Shown here piece by piece: positions 19,452-27,487 of a stretch of DNA of 27,487 nucleotides (its first letter is position 1; every line of letters starts with the position of its first letter). Location: positions 1 to 27,487 of the forward strand of contig MZNV01002244.1 in assembly GCA_002081555.1 (NCBI GenBank), in the 5' to 3' direction. The notes below the pieces were generated by a model. That model had not been told where the DNA came from. It saw nothing but the letters and a program-made list of their open reading frames with translations, and searched no databases. The stretch is from Protostelium mycophagum. Taxonomy: Eukaryota > Evosea > Variosea > Protosteliida > Protosteliaceae. Position numbers and translations under genes: made by a program.

Positions 19452-22400
19452 TCACGAGAAGAAGAGCACCTCGTCCTCTATTTCTTCAGAGAAGAACTGT
19501 TCTGCGTACTCTTTTCCATAGATCGCGATGATCTCCCTCTTTAGCTCGCTCATCTCCACTTCGTCTCTTTGGATCTTGCTCAGCGGCTCAGCCACCACCT
19601 TTTGGTTCTTTCGGTCCGCCACCTGATTTAATTTGGCGGGTTGTAGATGGGATTGGTTACCTTTTTCTGGGCTTTTTGGATGTCGGCAAAGGCGCCAAGA
19701 CGACGCTCGCTGGGGGCCCAGCCTCCTTTTGATGGAGAAGTGCCAAAGCTTCCTGGAGACGTGGACGGCATGAAGAATCCCTCCGCTCCTGACATGAACG
19801 TCAGATCGACACGATGACGTCATGTACACTCACCAGGGGAGGGGCTGAGGGAGATAGGGGGTGGTTGTGATTTTGATATGGGTCTATTTTTACTCTGTTC
19901 TCTCGGCTAAAAGAATTAAAATGGCTGGTTGTAGATACAAAAAATGCACCTGAGATTGTTGTGATTGGATGTCAAGTAAAGACGGTTTGCCTTGGCTTTG
20001 CGGTGTCTTATTTCCCGCCGAATTTGTCCATCCTGCAAACTTGGGTCCCTCCTGCGCGGGTGACGGCGTGTGCGCGGGTTCGACTTCTTTCCCTGCCTTC
20101 TTTTTTCCCTTCGTGACGATCTTCACGTTGCCGCCGAAAGAGCTGGCAATGTTTTGAAGTACATCTGCGTTGCTGTTACGTCTTTGTTGCGGTTTGCCTT
20201 GGCTTTGTGGCGTCTTTTGATTCTGCTTTTGCGGCGTAACAAATGCTGGGCGAGTCAGAGCCATTTTTCAAATTTCAAATTACCGTTGGATTTTGGCGGG
20301 GTTTTTCCCGAGCTTGGAGCGGGCCAATTATTTGAGACGGGGGTCGTCACGCCAGCCTGAGGCTGGAAATTTCCTCTGGTATTTACATTTCTGGGGGGTG
20401 TTGTAGATGAGACATTTCTGGGGGGCGTTGTAGATGACACTGAACTATTTGCAGAGGGTGTGAAGGGCTTCGCGTTTTGATTGAAAGGTGAGCTTCTGAG
20501 AGGCGTTGTAGATGGGATCGTTGATATCTGGGCGGGAATCTTCGTGTTTGGTGGCGTTGTAGATGGCTTGAAACCCCAAGAGGTCTGTACGGGAGTTGTA
20601 GATGTGGGTATCGCTGAGATTTCTTAGAATTTACGGGAAATTCATGGAAAATTCAACCTGTGGCGGTGGGAGTCGTCGCGGTATTGGGAGGGGTAACGCC
20701 TATTTTCAGTAAGTACAAAATAAATTTTAGTCTACAACACATAAAAATCCCACCTCCTGATGAGGTGGCCCAAGCCCGAACATTCGCAGAACTTTCTGGG
20801 GTCACGCCCAATGAGGGAGGTGTAGATGGTTCGTATAGATCTACATCATCTAGATCTCCAGCACTAGATCTGATGTCCATAGATCTCTTCAACTCAACAG
20901 ATCTATTCATCGCCACTGCAACTATTTTATTATTCAAACCGAAACATCATTTAAATCAAATTACGTTTATGTTGTCTGGAAAAATAAAATCACGGCTTGT
21001 ACCGTGCTCGTTGCGGTAACGAACCGTGATTCAAGGGAGAAATATAAGATCACCTTGATGAGGTCCGTCATCGATTTGGAATTGTAGATCTGCCGGTTCC
21101 GGAGCTTCCGGAATCTCGTTCTCCTCCACCGGAGTTTCATTTTCCGGGACATAGCCAGGAATCTCCGATATGTGCGGATATCTTGGAGCAATGGGGGGCT
21201 GTACAAATAAGATATCATATCATCATCAGCATGAGATATCTCAATACAATTTTGCCACAAACAGCAACAATTCCAAAAAGACATCACACCTTTTTAATGC
21301 TAGCTAGGAACGTTTCTAACGAAGATATCTCTTCGTGAATCGAGTCACGTGACCCTATCTTTTGCATCTGATCGGGGGTGAGAGTCTCTGCCTGCGATGA
21401 CGTCATCATCACGTCGACAATCTAAAATAGCACCTTGTACATCCTCTCTTGCAATACTTCCACCTCCCTCAGTCTTTTCTTCAAGGTTCGGATCCTTTTG
21501 ATGGCCATCTCTTCGTCAATCAACAGCGCTGCCAGGTCGATATCTACGTAATCTGGCATTCTCGGAATACCACTTGAAATTTCAGTGAGATTTCGATGAA
21601 TTTCAGACGTACTCGGACTGCGGAATATCTTCTTCGGAGAGCTCATTTTCGGTTTCGTAATCTCTCAGCCTTTCTTTGAAATCCTCCTCCCATCTACAAC
21701 TCTGTAAATACTCATAAAATTCCTGGAAAAGTCACCTCTGGAGGACTTCTGCTGGTAGTTCTTCCAACAACTTCTCCTCTGTAAGGGTTCTGATGTTTTT
21801 CATCATAAACCACATGCACGCATCTTGCAGTGATCGAACTGTATTTCTCAACATCGTTGTAGATGATCTATAGATAGCTCACCCTGACACATGTCACCCA
21901 GATTGAGCATGTCTACAACATTCTGGTCATCCAAGTAATACATCAGAGCCTCCGCACATCTCTCTTTCAAACTGTCATATATGTCAGAAAATTAATTTTG
22001 ACACACGTCATTCACCCGTCTATTCCGAATCTGTCGGCACCCATCATAATGTCGACAAAGGTCTGTGCATTGAAATTACCTGCGGGAAGCGAGTTGCTGT
22101 ACATAAAATGCACTATCGCGTCCAAAATAGATTTCTCCATGTCTCCCACGTCGACAGACCTGTACATATCACCCCACCTACACCCCCCGAGTCTAAAAAT
22201 AGTACCTGTTGCGAGTCTCTCTCATTCCAGAGGAAAACATGTTTCCGAAGAACCCCGGACTTCTCGCAGATAAAAATATCTTATGGCAGGGAATACTACC
22301 CTCTTCTGTTTCCAGAGTCATGTCAAATATTGGTGACGTCATCGCTGATCTCATGTCGTTCTGTATGATGTCATCAGAAATGTATGCACAATTTCAATCA

Positions 22401-25400
22401 TGTGTTGCGGCTCTGCCGCAGAGTGATTCTGCACAAAAATCAACTGTCAAATCCAAGTCATATTTTGTTGCGTTACTTTGCACGCAAAGAAACAACAGTA
22501 TCTGCAAAAATACCGTTGTCTCTTTGCATCTACAATAGTATAATCAAGAAGATATTATACACCCAAAACACTCTTCTGCCTTGACAACACATTCACAAAG
22601 ATACTCTACTACTCACAGCATAAGTAGAATCCTTGATGATTTTGGTGGTGGAGGCCAGGGCGTCATTTAATGCTCTCAACTGATTCTCTTGGGCAAATCT
22701 CTTCATTTTATGAACGTGGCTCTGTCTGTTTTCTTCGGGCAAGATCAATTGGTCCGTGTAGATGTACTGTAAGAGTGACGTCATGATGACGTCACTGTGA
22801 GATTCAGTTGGGGAGTAGATGGTGGATACTCACGTGATCCCGTCTACAACGATCTCCTTGATGTTTGGATTTTTCAATTCATTCTTGAAAACGCCCCTGC
22901 TCAGCAAAATAATCTGAAATCTTCAATATCTTTTATCGGATAAACGTTTCTCCGGTCGTCTACAACGTAGTTCTGTCCAGGTGTATTCGTTTGAAACCAC
23001 CAAAAATATCAAAGAATTTTTGTGTTTTAAATTTGGATTTCACCTTGTGAGCGTGAAATTTCGTGGGAAATTCTTCTCCTGGGACAACTAAGGTGACGTC
23101 ACTGAACTGGCTGTTGTTCACAAAAGGCATAAGATCTGTTCCGAATTTTTCCGATTTTCCGGAGGTGATCAACTGGGGTGAGGGTGCTACGTCATCATTA
23201 GGTCACGTGATCATCCCAAATTTACGTACTTGCGGTGATCACGGCGTAACTGTCGCGACCCACAGAGATGTCAATCGCATTCCTCAGATCAACTCTCGTC
23301 ACTTTTGAATTCGTCTGGCCAATATTGTACACGTACACAAACCCCTCCTCTGCCACGTCATCAGTTCTATTTTTAGCCCACTACAACTTCATCCACAACT
23401 CACCCGTCACGATTCCGATGTCGTTCTTTCCGATGGAGCATTTCATGGCTTTGTAAGGCACTTTCACCACCGAAGGCCTTTTCCCGCCAAATTTCTCGTT
23501 GCCGTCACCTTCAAAATAAAGCAGGTCCCCGTCGCTTAGCAACAGCAAGGTGCGGTTCCCCCAACTCTTCACGTCAAAAAAATGCATGGACCGGTCTTTT
23601 CCCAGCTGTACTCTTCGAGGAAAATTCCGGCCGAAACCGGATACGTAAACGTCATTGGATTTTGTGATGACGACAGTGTGACGTTTTCCAGCGGTAATTA
23701 ACGAGACGGGCTCTCCTAGTAACGCTCAGAAATTTCGCAGAAATTTCAGGATAATCCATCTCGAAGAATTTTCTTTAAACTTTTCTTCATTATGGTTTCA
23801 ATTCTTAATACATAATTAAAATCACCTTTAAATTGTGCGATTTCCCTCGGCGTGATTTGGTCGTGGTCAGCATTATGTCCAAGCGCTCCGTCTTTGCCTT
23901 TTCCAAACGTAAAGACTTCACCGTTTGAAGTCAAGCAGACGGTGTGGTGCTTGCCGCAGGCGACACGTGATATGCTGATGTTGTTCGTATCGAATAATCT
24001 GACTCTCCTGGGGATGAGGGTAGATTCTGTGTCTCCATGACCGAGCTGTCAATACGTCATCACACGTCATCTGACAGAGATTGAAAAAAATCTTGATGCA
24101 TTAATATGTCACTACGTCCTCCTTCTGAAAACCGAAATTGGTCTCGGTAATTAACGTGTTTGTACCGCAAATCCGAGAAGCCAAGAAAACAATAAACACA
24201 CCTGGCCACAGTCGTTTTTTCCGAACGTGAAGAGGCAACCTTCTTCTGATACAGCCGCAGTGTGGTCTGATGATGAGGATACATAAGCGATCTTTTGCTT
24301 GATACCGACTCTTAACGGTAAAGTCTGGCTCTCCTCGTCACCTTGCTGGGGTCAGCCGAAAAAGGCGGGAAAAATCCCGTGTACATAGACGTCGACACGA
24401 TATCGTGTGGCGCTTTGCGCCACAAGAAATGATATCATTGAGATTGATAAGAGTGAAATTTTGGTGAAAATTACCGTGACCCAGCCTTCCAAATCTCCCC
24501 ACACCGACAGTTGACAATTCACCCTGCTGTGTCACGATACACGTATGATATCTTCCTATTTTCACACGAGATATCTGCTTCCCTTTCACTTCTATTATGG
24601 GTCAGTGAGTTCAACATTCACGACATAGAATTTTCAAATGAATTGTTCTACAAAATGAATGCAGAGCTGCAAAATACACATTTCAAACGGTGGATGGCTA
24701 TGTCCTTTTATTGGGATTTTTCCCGCCAAATCCATTTTGAGACTTTCAGACCTCGGTACAAAGTAAAATCGTCAAGAATCACGATCCCATACCTTTAATT
24801 ACTCGAGGATATTTCGACCTGTCCGAAGTCCCGTGTCCCAGCTCGTAATTTGACCCACCACCTAAAGTCTTCAGATCTTTTATATGGGAATTTAATTTTA
24901 ATTTTCAATTCAAAATTAAATTAAAATTCAAATTGAAAATTAAAAATTCACCCCATGTATACACCTCCCTCTCGGCATTGGGATCTTTTCTGATTTTTTT
25001 GAGTAAGTCGACCTTGTCTACTACCTGGTGACGTCATCATCCTTTCGAAGAATTCTTCACACCTTTTCCATCTGCTGCAGAAACACTTCGAGAGGAGTTC
25101 TGCCCATCTTGTCCTCTGTCTCAATACCGGCCCTGTGGGTTGAAAGCAAAGCCATGAATACGTTCACGTTGCCCTTAGCTACACTGGTCAAAATTTCTAA
25201 AAATAGATCTCATCATGATCAAGTCGTCTCCAACAGATGATAGATATCTAAAACAGAGATTTCCAAAAATACATCCTCAACAGAGTAAGTACCTGCTGCG
25301 AGATGCAAAGGGATAGCTGAAGCAGACCTCTCTTTTCTGTTTGGGTTGGCACCTTTTCCAAGCAAAAAATTGACTGTGTCTATATCTCCCCCTCCTGCGG

Positions 25401-25670
25401 CAAGATGGAGTGGCGAGAAGCCATCAGAGTTTATTGAGTTCAGATCAGGCTTGCATTGGTTGATCAGACGGGTTAATTGAGGCAGATCACCCTAAAGACA
25501 TATCACCAAGAGGAAATGTTGATTCGGTGAATGTACAAGTCACGGAGTGAAAAAGGATGAGAATCAAAATGAGAAGGAGGAATCAGATAAAGGTCATTTG
25601 AGAGTTTCTTTGAACTCACCTTGAATGATAGTTCCCAGATACGGCTGGTTGTTGCTTTAGACTGCGCCAT
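19452..25670 (-). CDS. IBTK: IBTK-like ankyrin-RCC1-BTB-BTB protein, 1,333 aa, 28 exons
   Basis: Exons: 25670-25620, 25491-25293, 25196-25063, 25024-24952, 24861-24793, 24591-24475, 24341-24202, 24045-23826, 23715-23404, 23349-23230, 23186-23044, 22913-22834, 22794-22617, 22360-22206, 22159-22016, 21971-21883, 21838-21736, 21693-21613, 21572-21434, 21391-21290, 21198-21054, 20921-20754, 20699-20658, 20613-20284, 20245-19950, 19906-19834, 19788-19661, 19622-19452. All phases close. Ankyrin repeats (DGFSPLHLAAGGGD, about 40; KMGRTPLEVFL, about 116) come first. RCC1 repeats follow (about 149-480; TFGKGKDGALGH), then BTB1 (about 505-600; FSDVTLVV...FHAHKIILLSR) and BTB2 (about 613-720; CHKIFLSARSPGFF). 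After a Thr/Pro-rich linker (about 930-1230) the end has FADIQ...LSKIQRDE, like the IBTK C-terminus. Human IBTK has this order and 1,353 aa and acts as a CUL3 substrate adaptor. A CUL3 role here is inference. Confidence 0.92.
20284..20613 (-). repeat. Thr/Pro-rich coding segment built on repeated TCTACAAC
   Basis: This is exon 24 of the IBTK-like gene. The transcript-strand 8-mer TCTACAAC occurs five times (plus-strand positions 20400-20407, 20427-20434, 20505-20512, 20556-20563, 20595-20602). Each time it is read in the same frame as Ser-Thr-Thr, followed by Pro. Two adjacent units form an almost exact 27-bp tandem copy, encoding SSTTPPRNV twice. This is part of the disordered linker between BTB2 and the C-terminal block. 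(S/T)P sites would suit proline-directed phosphorylation; that is inference. Confidence 0.85.
20988..21031. repeat. 44-nt imperfect palindrome in an IBTK-like intron
   Basis: AATCACGG (20988-20995) faces CCGTGATT (21024-21031). Inner complementary pieces (GTACCG with CGGTAAC) extend the stem with bulges. It sits in the intron between exons ending at 21054 and starting at 20921. No flanking target duplication is evident. Confidence 0.65.
22484..22527 (-). repeat. Near-perfect 18-bp hairpin inside an IBTK-like intron
   Basis: Arms 22484-22501 (GCAAAGAAACAACAGTAT) and 22510-22527 pair across an 8-nt loop, 16 of 18 by Watson-Crick pairing. On the transcribed (minus) strand the two remaining positions are G-U wobbles, so the RNA stem is unbroken. 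It lies in the roughly 256-nt intron between the BTB1 and BTB2 exons, next to a TCTACAAT variant. It may be a foldback element remnant or a structured intronic RNA. Confidence 0.8.
24406..24424. repeat. Perfect 8-bp hairpin with 3-nt loop
   Basis: TGTGGCGC-TTT-GCGCCACA lies in an IBTK-like intron. It is flanked by two GATATC palindromes (24399-24404 and 24431-24436), and a CGGGA-AAAA-TCCCG hairpin lies just upstream (24366-24379). These are direct sequence observations; the function is unknown. Confidence 0.8.
24896..24945. repeat. AT-rich long palindrome filling an intron
   Basis: TTTTAATTTTCAATT at the left (24896-24910) mirrors AATTGAAAATTAAAA at the right (24931-24945), and most of the inside also pairs. 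It occupies most of the first half of the intron between exons 25024-24952 and 24861-24793 of the IBTK-like gene. It could fold the intron and bring its splice sites together. Confidence 0.75.
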
Positions 25671-26487
25671 GTTTAAAATGATACTTTTTGTCCCAGTAAC
25701 AGTGATGTACTGCTACTAGAACGGGTTGTCTATGTTCTAAACTGCATCTGTTGAGATCATCAAGATAATGATAAATAATATCACCTTGATTAGAACGTTT
25801 GACAACCAGGGGTTTAGCTTATATATAAGATATAGCTAAAATGAATTCTATCAGCTGCTTGTCACAAACTGAAATGGTTATCACCTGTGATGAGGCAAAA
25901 TGAACAGTTCGTAATTTTTTGTATGTGAAAGGTCAGAAATGATAGTTACCAAAGATAGAGAAAGCAACAGGGACTGTGTAAAAGTTCTCTGCCGGAATGC
26001 AATGTCTCACGACTTTACGTAAATACTGTAGAATTACATTGTTCCAAAAATTCTTTGTCATCCGGGAAAATTAAAAATTTGGTATGAAGAAGTTGGACGA
26101 ATCAACATCTCTTGAAGAGGAAGGAGTGGGGGTCACTGTCTTCCCGCAATCTCTTGTTGTGGACTGACTTTATGTTCGTTGTAGATGAGACTTAAAGACG
26201 TGAAAGGGGGATCGTAATCTGTCACGTTGTATTTATTGTTGGATGTTTTGATGGCAATTATTTTGCCTCATCATCGACCGAATAAGTTTTTTGTGAAACA
26301 TTTAAAATTCACCAAAATCTGCACACTTTCTAATTTCTCCGGAGATATCGCTCTACAACGCTAAATTAATTTCGTTGGCGGGAAAAAGATCCGTTTGAAT
26401 GCCGAAATTTTTTTCCTCACAAGATCACCTAACCGCAACCGCATCACAAGCACGATCCACTGGTCAAGAAAGGTAGTATCTAGTCTT
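25671..26487. other. Long intergenic region upstream of the IBTK-like gene
   Basis: I see no supportable gene in this 817-bp stretch. It must contain the IBTK-like promoter and the 3' end of the small gene to the right. It holds an imperfect foldback (25724-25807), a TTTAGCT...AGCTAAA palindrome around 25812-25841, two TCTACAACG elements (26177-26185 and 26352-26360) and one TTGGCGGGAAA site (26375). A plus-strand ATG at 26082 opens only 27 codons, and I do not call it. Confidence 0.6.
25724..25807. repeat. Small imperfect foldback repeat
   Basis: GGTTGTC plus GTTCTAA (25724-25730 and 25734-25740) are mirrored by TTAGAAC and GACAACC (25790-25796 and 25801-25807), leaving a middle of about 49 bp. 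No clean target duplication flanks it, so a mobile origin is only a guess. Confidence 0.45.
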
Positions 26488-26899
26488 TTATTCCACATGG
26501 TCCTTCTTCTCTTTGAGGCCAAGATCTTCGTCTTCAGTTACTTTTGATTCTTTTGATATGGGGTTGAGCTCCACCATGACCAACTCTTTCAAAACGATTG
26601 AGAGTAGTATTAGAGCTCTACCTCCTCCTCCTTCTGAAGATTTCCTCTCGAGATGACCTCATTTTTAGATCACGATTGTTTGGACCGTGTCCAGCGCTTT
26701 ATTCTGACCCCTCCAAGACCTCAGCCGACTATTATGAAGACTTTCAAACCTTTCTCGAGAAGATCTCATTAATATTCTTTTTCAACCGCAAGCGTATGGA
26801 CAATCTCTTCGTGCTGTGGGACCTCCAACATGCTTCATACCTTGCCGAGTGATTGAGAGACGTCTTCTGATCAATGTAATTTTTATCATCTTTGGACAT
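26488..26899 (-). CDS. Small unknown protein, about 93 aa, 3 exons (tentative)
   Basis: Model: ATG at 26899; exons 26899-26750 (50 codons, beginning MSKDDKNYID), 26657-26622 (12 codons) and 26583-26488. All introns are GT-AG in phase 0 and the total is exactly 94 codons. The N-terminal half is basic (KRLSIRLRLKK) and the C-terminal half acidic (SKVTEDEDLGLKEKKDHVE). There is no signal peptide, membrane helix or domain I know. Arguments for it are the clean intron borders (38 and 86 nt, with a branch-like CTAAT in the shorter one) and the charged, protein-like composition. Against it, there is an overlapping 84-codon plus-strand open frame (26598-26852), and I recognise no homologue. Confidence 0.42.
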
Positions 26900-27187
26900 T
26901 GATGTTTATGTCATTAGGGAAGGAATCGCTTGCTGCAAAAAAGCATCCAAGCACATCGTCAAACACCTTAAAAGACTTTCAACTGAATGCACCACATTTC
27001 ATCCACGTCAATCATTTGGACCTCTTATTAGACTGTATACCCCCAACGATACTCAACCCCCACAGTTTCGCCAGGACCAAAACACACATCGATGCCGATT
27101 GAAGATCACCAGATGAAGACGAGAGAAAGAAGGATCTACTTGCTTTGTTTTGGTACGTCTACAACGGTTTTAACCGTTTCACAACCC
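26900..27187. other. Intergenic gap before the tRNA
   Basis: This 288-bp stretch holds the 5' flank of the small minus-strand gene and the upstream flank of the tRNA. Plus-strand open frames of about 70 codons cross it (26892-27116) but lack support. A TCTACAACG element lies at 27158-27166, about 21 bp before the tRNA. Confidence 0.5.
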
Positions 27188-27273
27188 CCCGACATGGCGC
27201 AATTGGTAGCGCGGTAGACTGTAGTAGGTCAGCTGTCATCTATAGGTTCCTGGTTCGAGTCCGGGTGTTGGGA
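27188..27273 (+). tRNA. tRNA-Tyr (GTA) with 13-nt intron
   Basis: The cloverleaf is complete. The acceptor stem is CCCGACA (27188-27194) with TGTTGGG (27266-27272) and discriminator A at 27273. The D stem GCGC/GCGC closes loop AATTGGTA. The anticodon stem is GTAGA/TCTAT, the variable loop AGGTT, and the T arm CCTGG-TTCGAGT-CCGGG. The anticodon GTA is at 27221-27223. A 13-nt intron (27225-27237) interrupts one base 3' of the anticodon, the standard eukaryotic position, and introns there are typical of tRNA-Tyr. C1-G72 is the eukaryotic/archaeal tyrosine identity pair. The internal A and B boxes (TGGCGCAATTGG, GGTTCGAGTCC) are intact, so it should be transcribed by Pol III. Confidence 0.97.
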
Positions 27274-27274
27274 C

Positions 27275-27278
27275 TTTT
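27275..27278 (+). terminator. Pol III terminator
   Basis: TTTT starts two bases after the tRNA discriminator and a longer run TTTTT follows at 27283-27287. This is the usual RNA polymerase III stop. Confidence 0.8.
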
Positions 27279-27487
27279 GCCATTTTTGCTCCGGTAAGAA
27301 AAACTAATTTTATTTGAGTTTTATTCTGCATCATTGTCTCTGATGATCGTTTTAGAGTGTTCTCGAGAATTTATATTCTCCTCCAGAAATTTTGCTGGTG
27401 CGTCTTAGGGACTGGATTTCTGATTTCATCTCTCAGAAAAAGTGGCCTGATGACGGAAGTGATAGTCCACAACGTTATTCCACGTTT
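27279..27487. other. Right-hand flank
   Basis: AT-rich sequence with no open frame or repeat I can support. Confidence 0.5.

Larger units (their letters stand above)
1715..27166. repeat. Dispersed element TCTACAAC(G), at least 23 exact copies
   Basis: Exact TCTACAAC/GTTGTAGA copies begin near 1716, 2015, 2589, 2792, 3332, 14071, 15208, 19640, 19928, 20400, 20427, 20505, 20556, 20595, 20731, 21693, 21856, 21912, 22843, 22959, 26178, 26352 and 27158. About 16 extend to TCTACAACG. Ten are in introns (five in each orientation relative to the transcript), eight in exons and five intergenic. None lies in the Sib gene (4580-13978). Near variants add more (1824, 2314, 2761, 2963, 3091, 19069, 23391). 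Confidence 0.85.

Noticed and set aside
21422-21646. A separate gene starting MSSPKK at 21646
   Set aside because: The reading frame joins upstream BTB2 exons through a GTACGT donor at 21612, and the C-terminal block matches IBTK, so this is one gene.
1715-21864. CTACAAC as the intron branch point
   Set aside because: It lacks the usual U two bases before the branch A, occurs in both orientations in introns, and also lies in exons and intergenic DNA.
22016-22159. An extra intron starting GTAATT at 22082 within the BTB2 exon
   Set aside because: Reading through gives a normal BTB segment (FVDIMMGADRFGI) and keeps the frame.
22960-23172. An independent BTB-only gene
   Set aside because: Flanking RCC1 and second BTB exons join it with consistent phases.
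2035-26387. Nematode origin, because TTTGGCGGGAAA-like strings are common in Caenorhabditis non-coding DNA
   Set aside because: Gene content (Sib-type receptor) and varied 3' splice sites rather than a TTTTCAG consensus do not fit a nematode.
26598-26852. 84-codon plus-strand open frame starting MRVVLELY
   Set aside because: No acceptable splice continuation or domain; the minus-strand model closes in frame, though neither is strong.

Overview
The window is nuclear DNA from an intron-rich eukaryote with a very compact genome. Seven protein genes and one tRNA gene fill most of 27.5 kb, and most introns are only 34-60 nt. The best lead on identity is the largest gene, which has the layout of the Sib (Similar to Integrin Beta) adhesion proteins known from Dictyostelium. 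I therefore infer an amoebozoan that is not as AT-rich as Dictyostelium, perhaps a protosteliid-type amoeba. I rebuilt the gene models by hand from GT-AG junctions. In all seven the exon lengths add up to an exact multiple of three with no internal stop.

Layout: 1-1436 has no gene I can support, but holds a 95-bp hAT-like MITE with an 8-bp target duplication (484-578) and a 90-bp tandem duplication (1001-1180). 1437-4500 (-) is a DEAD-box RNA helicase of about 742 aa. 4580-13978 (-) is a 2,925-aa Sib-type receptor with a signal peptide, EGF-like segment, integrin-like VWA, about 16 Ig/cadherin-like repeats, a Gly/Ala-rich membrane helix and two NPLY motifs. 14215-15168 (-) is a histidine-triad (HIT) protein. 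15271-16665 (-) is a three-domain doublecortin protein. It is divergent from a 673-aa coiled-coil protein at 16806-19387 (+), with 140 bp between them. 19452-25670 (-) is a 1,333-aa, 28-exon homologue of IBTK (ankyrin, RCC1, BTB, BTB, conserved C-terminus). 26488-26899 (-) is a small unknown gene. 27188-27273 (+) is an intron-containing tRNA-Tyr.

There is no operon logic here, but three neighbours bear on the cytoskeleton: the Sib receptor (NPxY tails bind talin in Dictyostelium), the doublecortin protein (microtubules) and the coiled-coil gene that shares its promoter region.

The most unusual signal is not a gene. The 8-mer TCTACAAC / GTTGTAGA occurs at least 23 times (about 0.8 expected by chance), usually extended to TCTACAACG. 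It lies in introns, exons and intergenic DNA, in both orientations, and is absent from the 9.4-kb Sib gene. In places it supplies the 3' splice site, and in the IBTK-like gene it has been translated five times as Ser-Thr-Thr-Pro. A second family of sites (TTTCCCGCC), plus palindromes TGACGTCA and TCACGTGA, are also over-represented.
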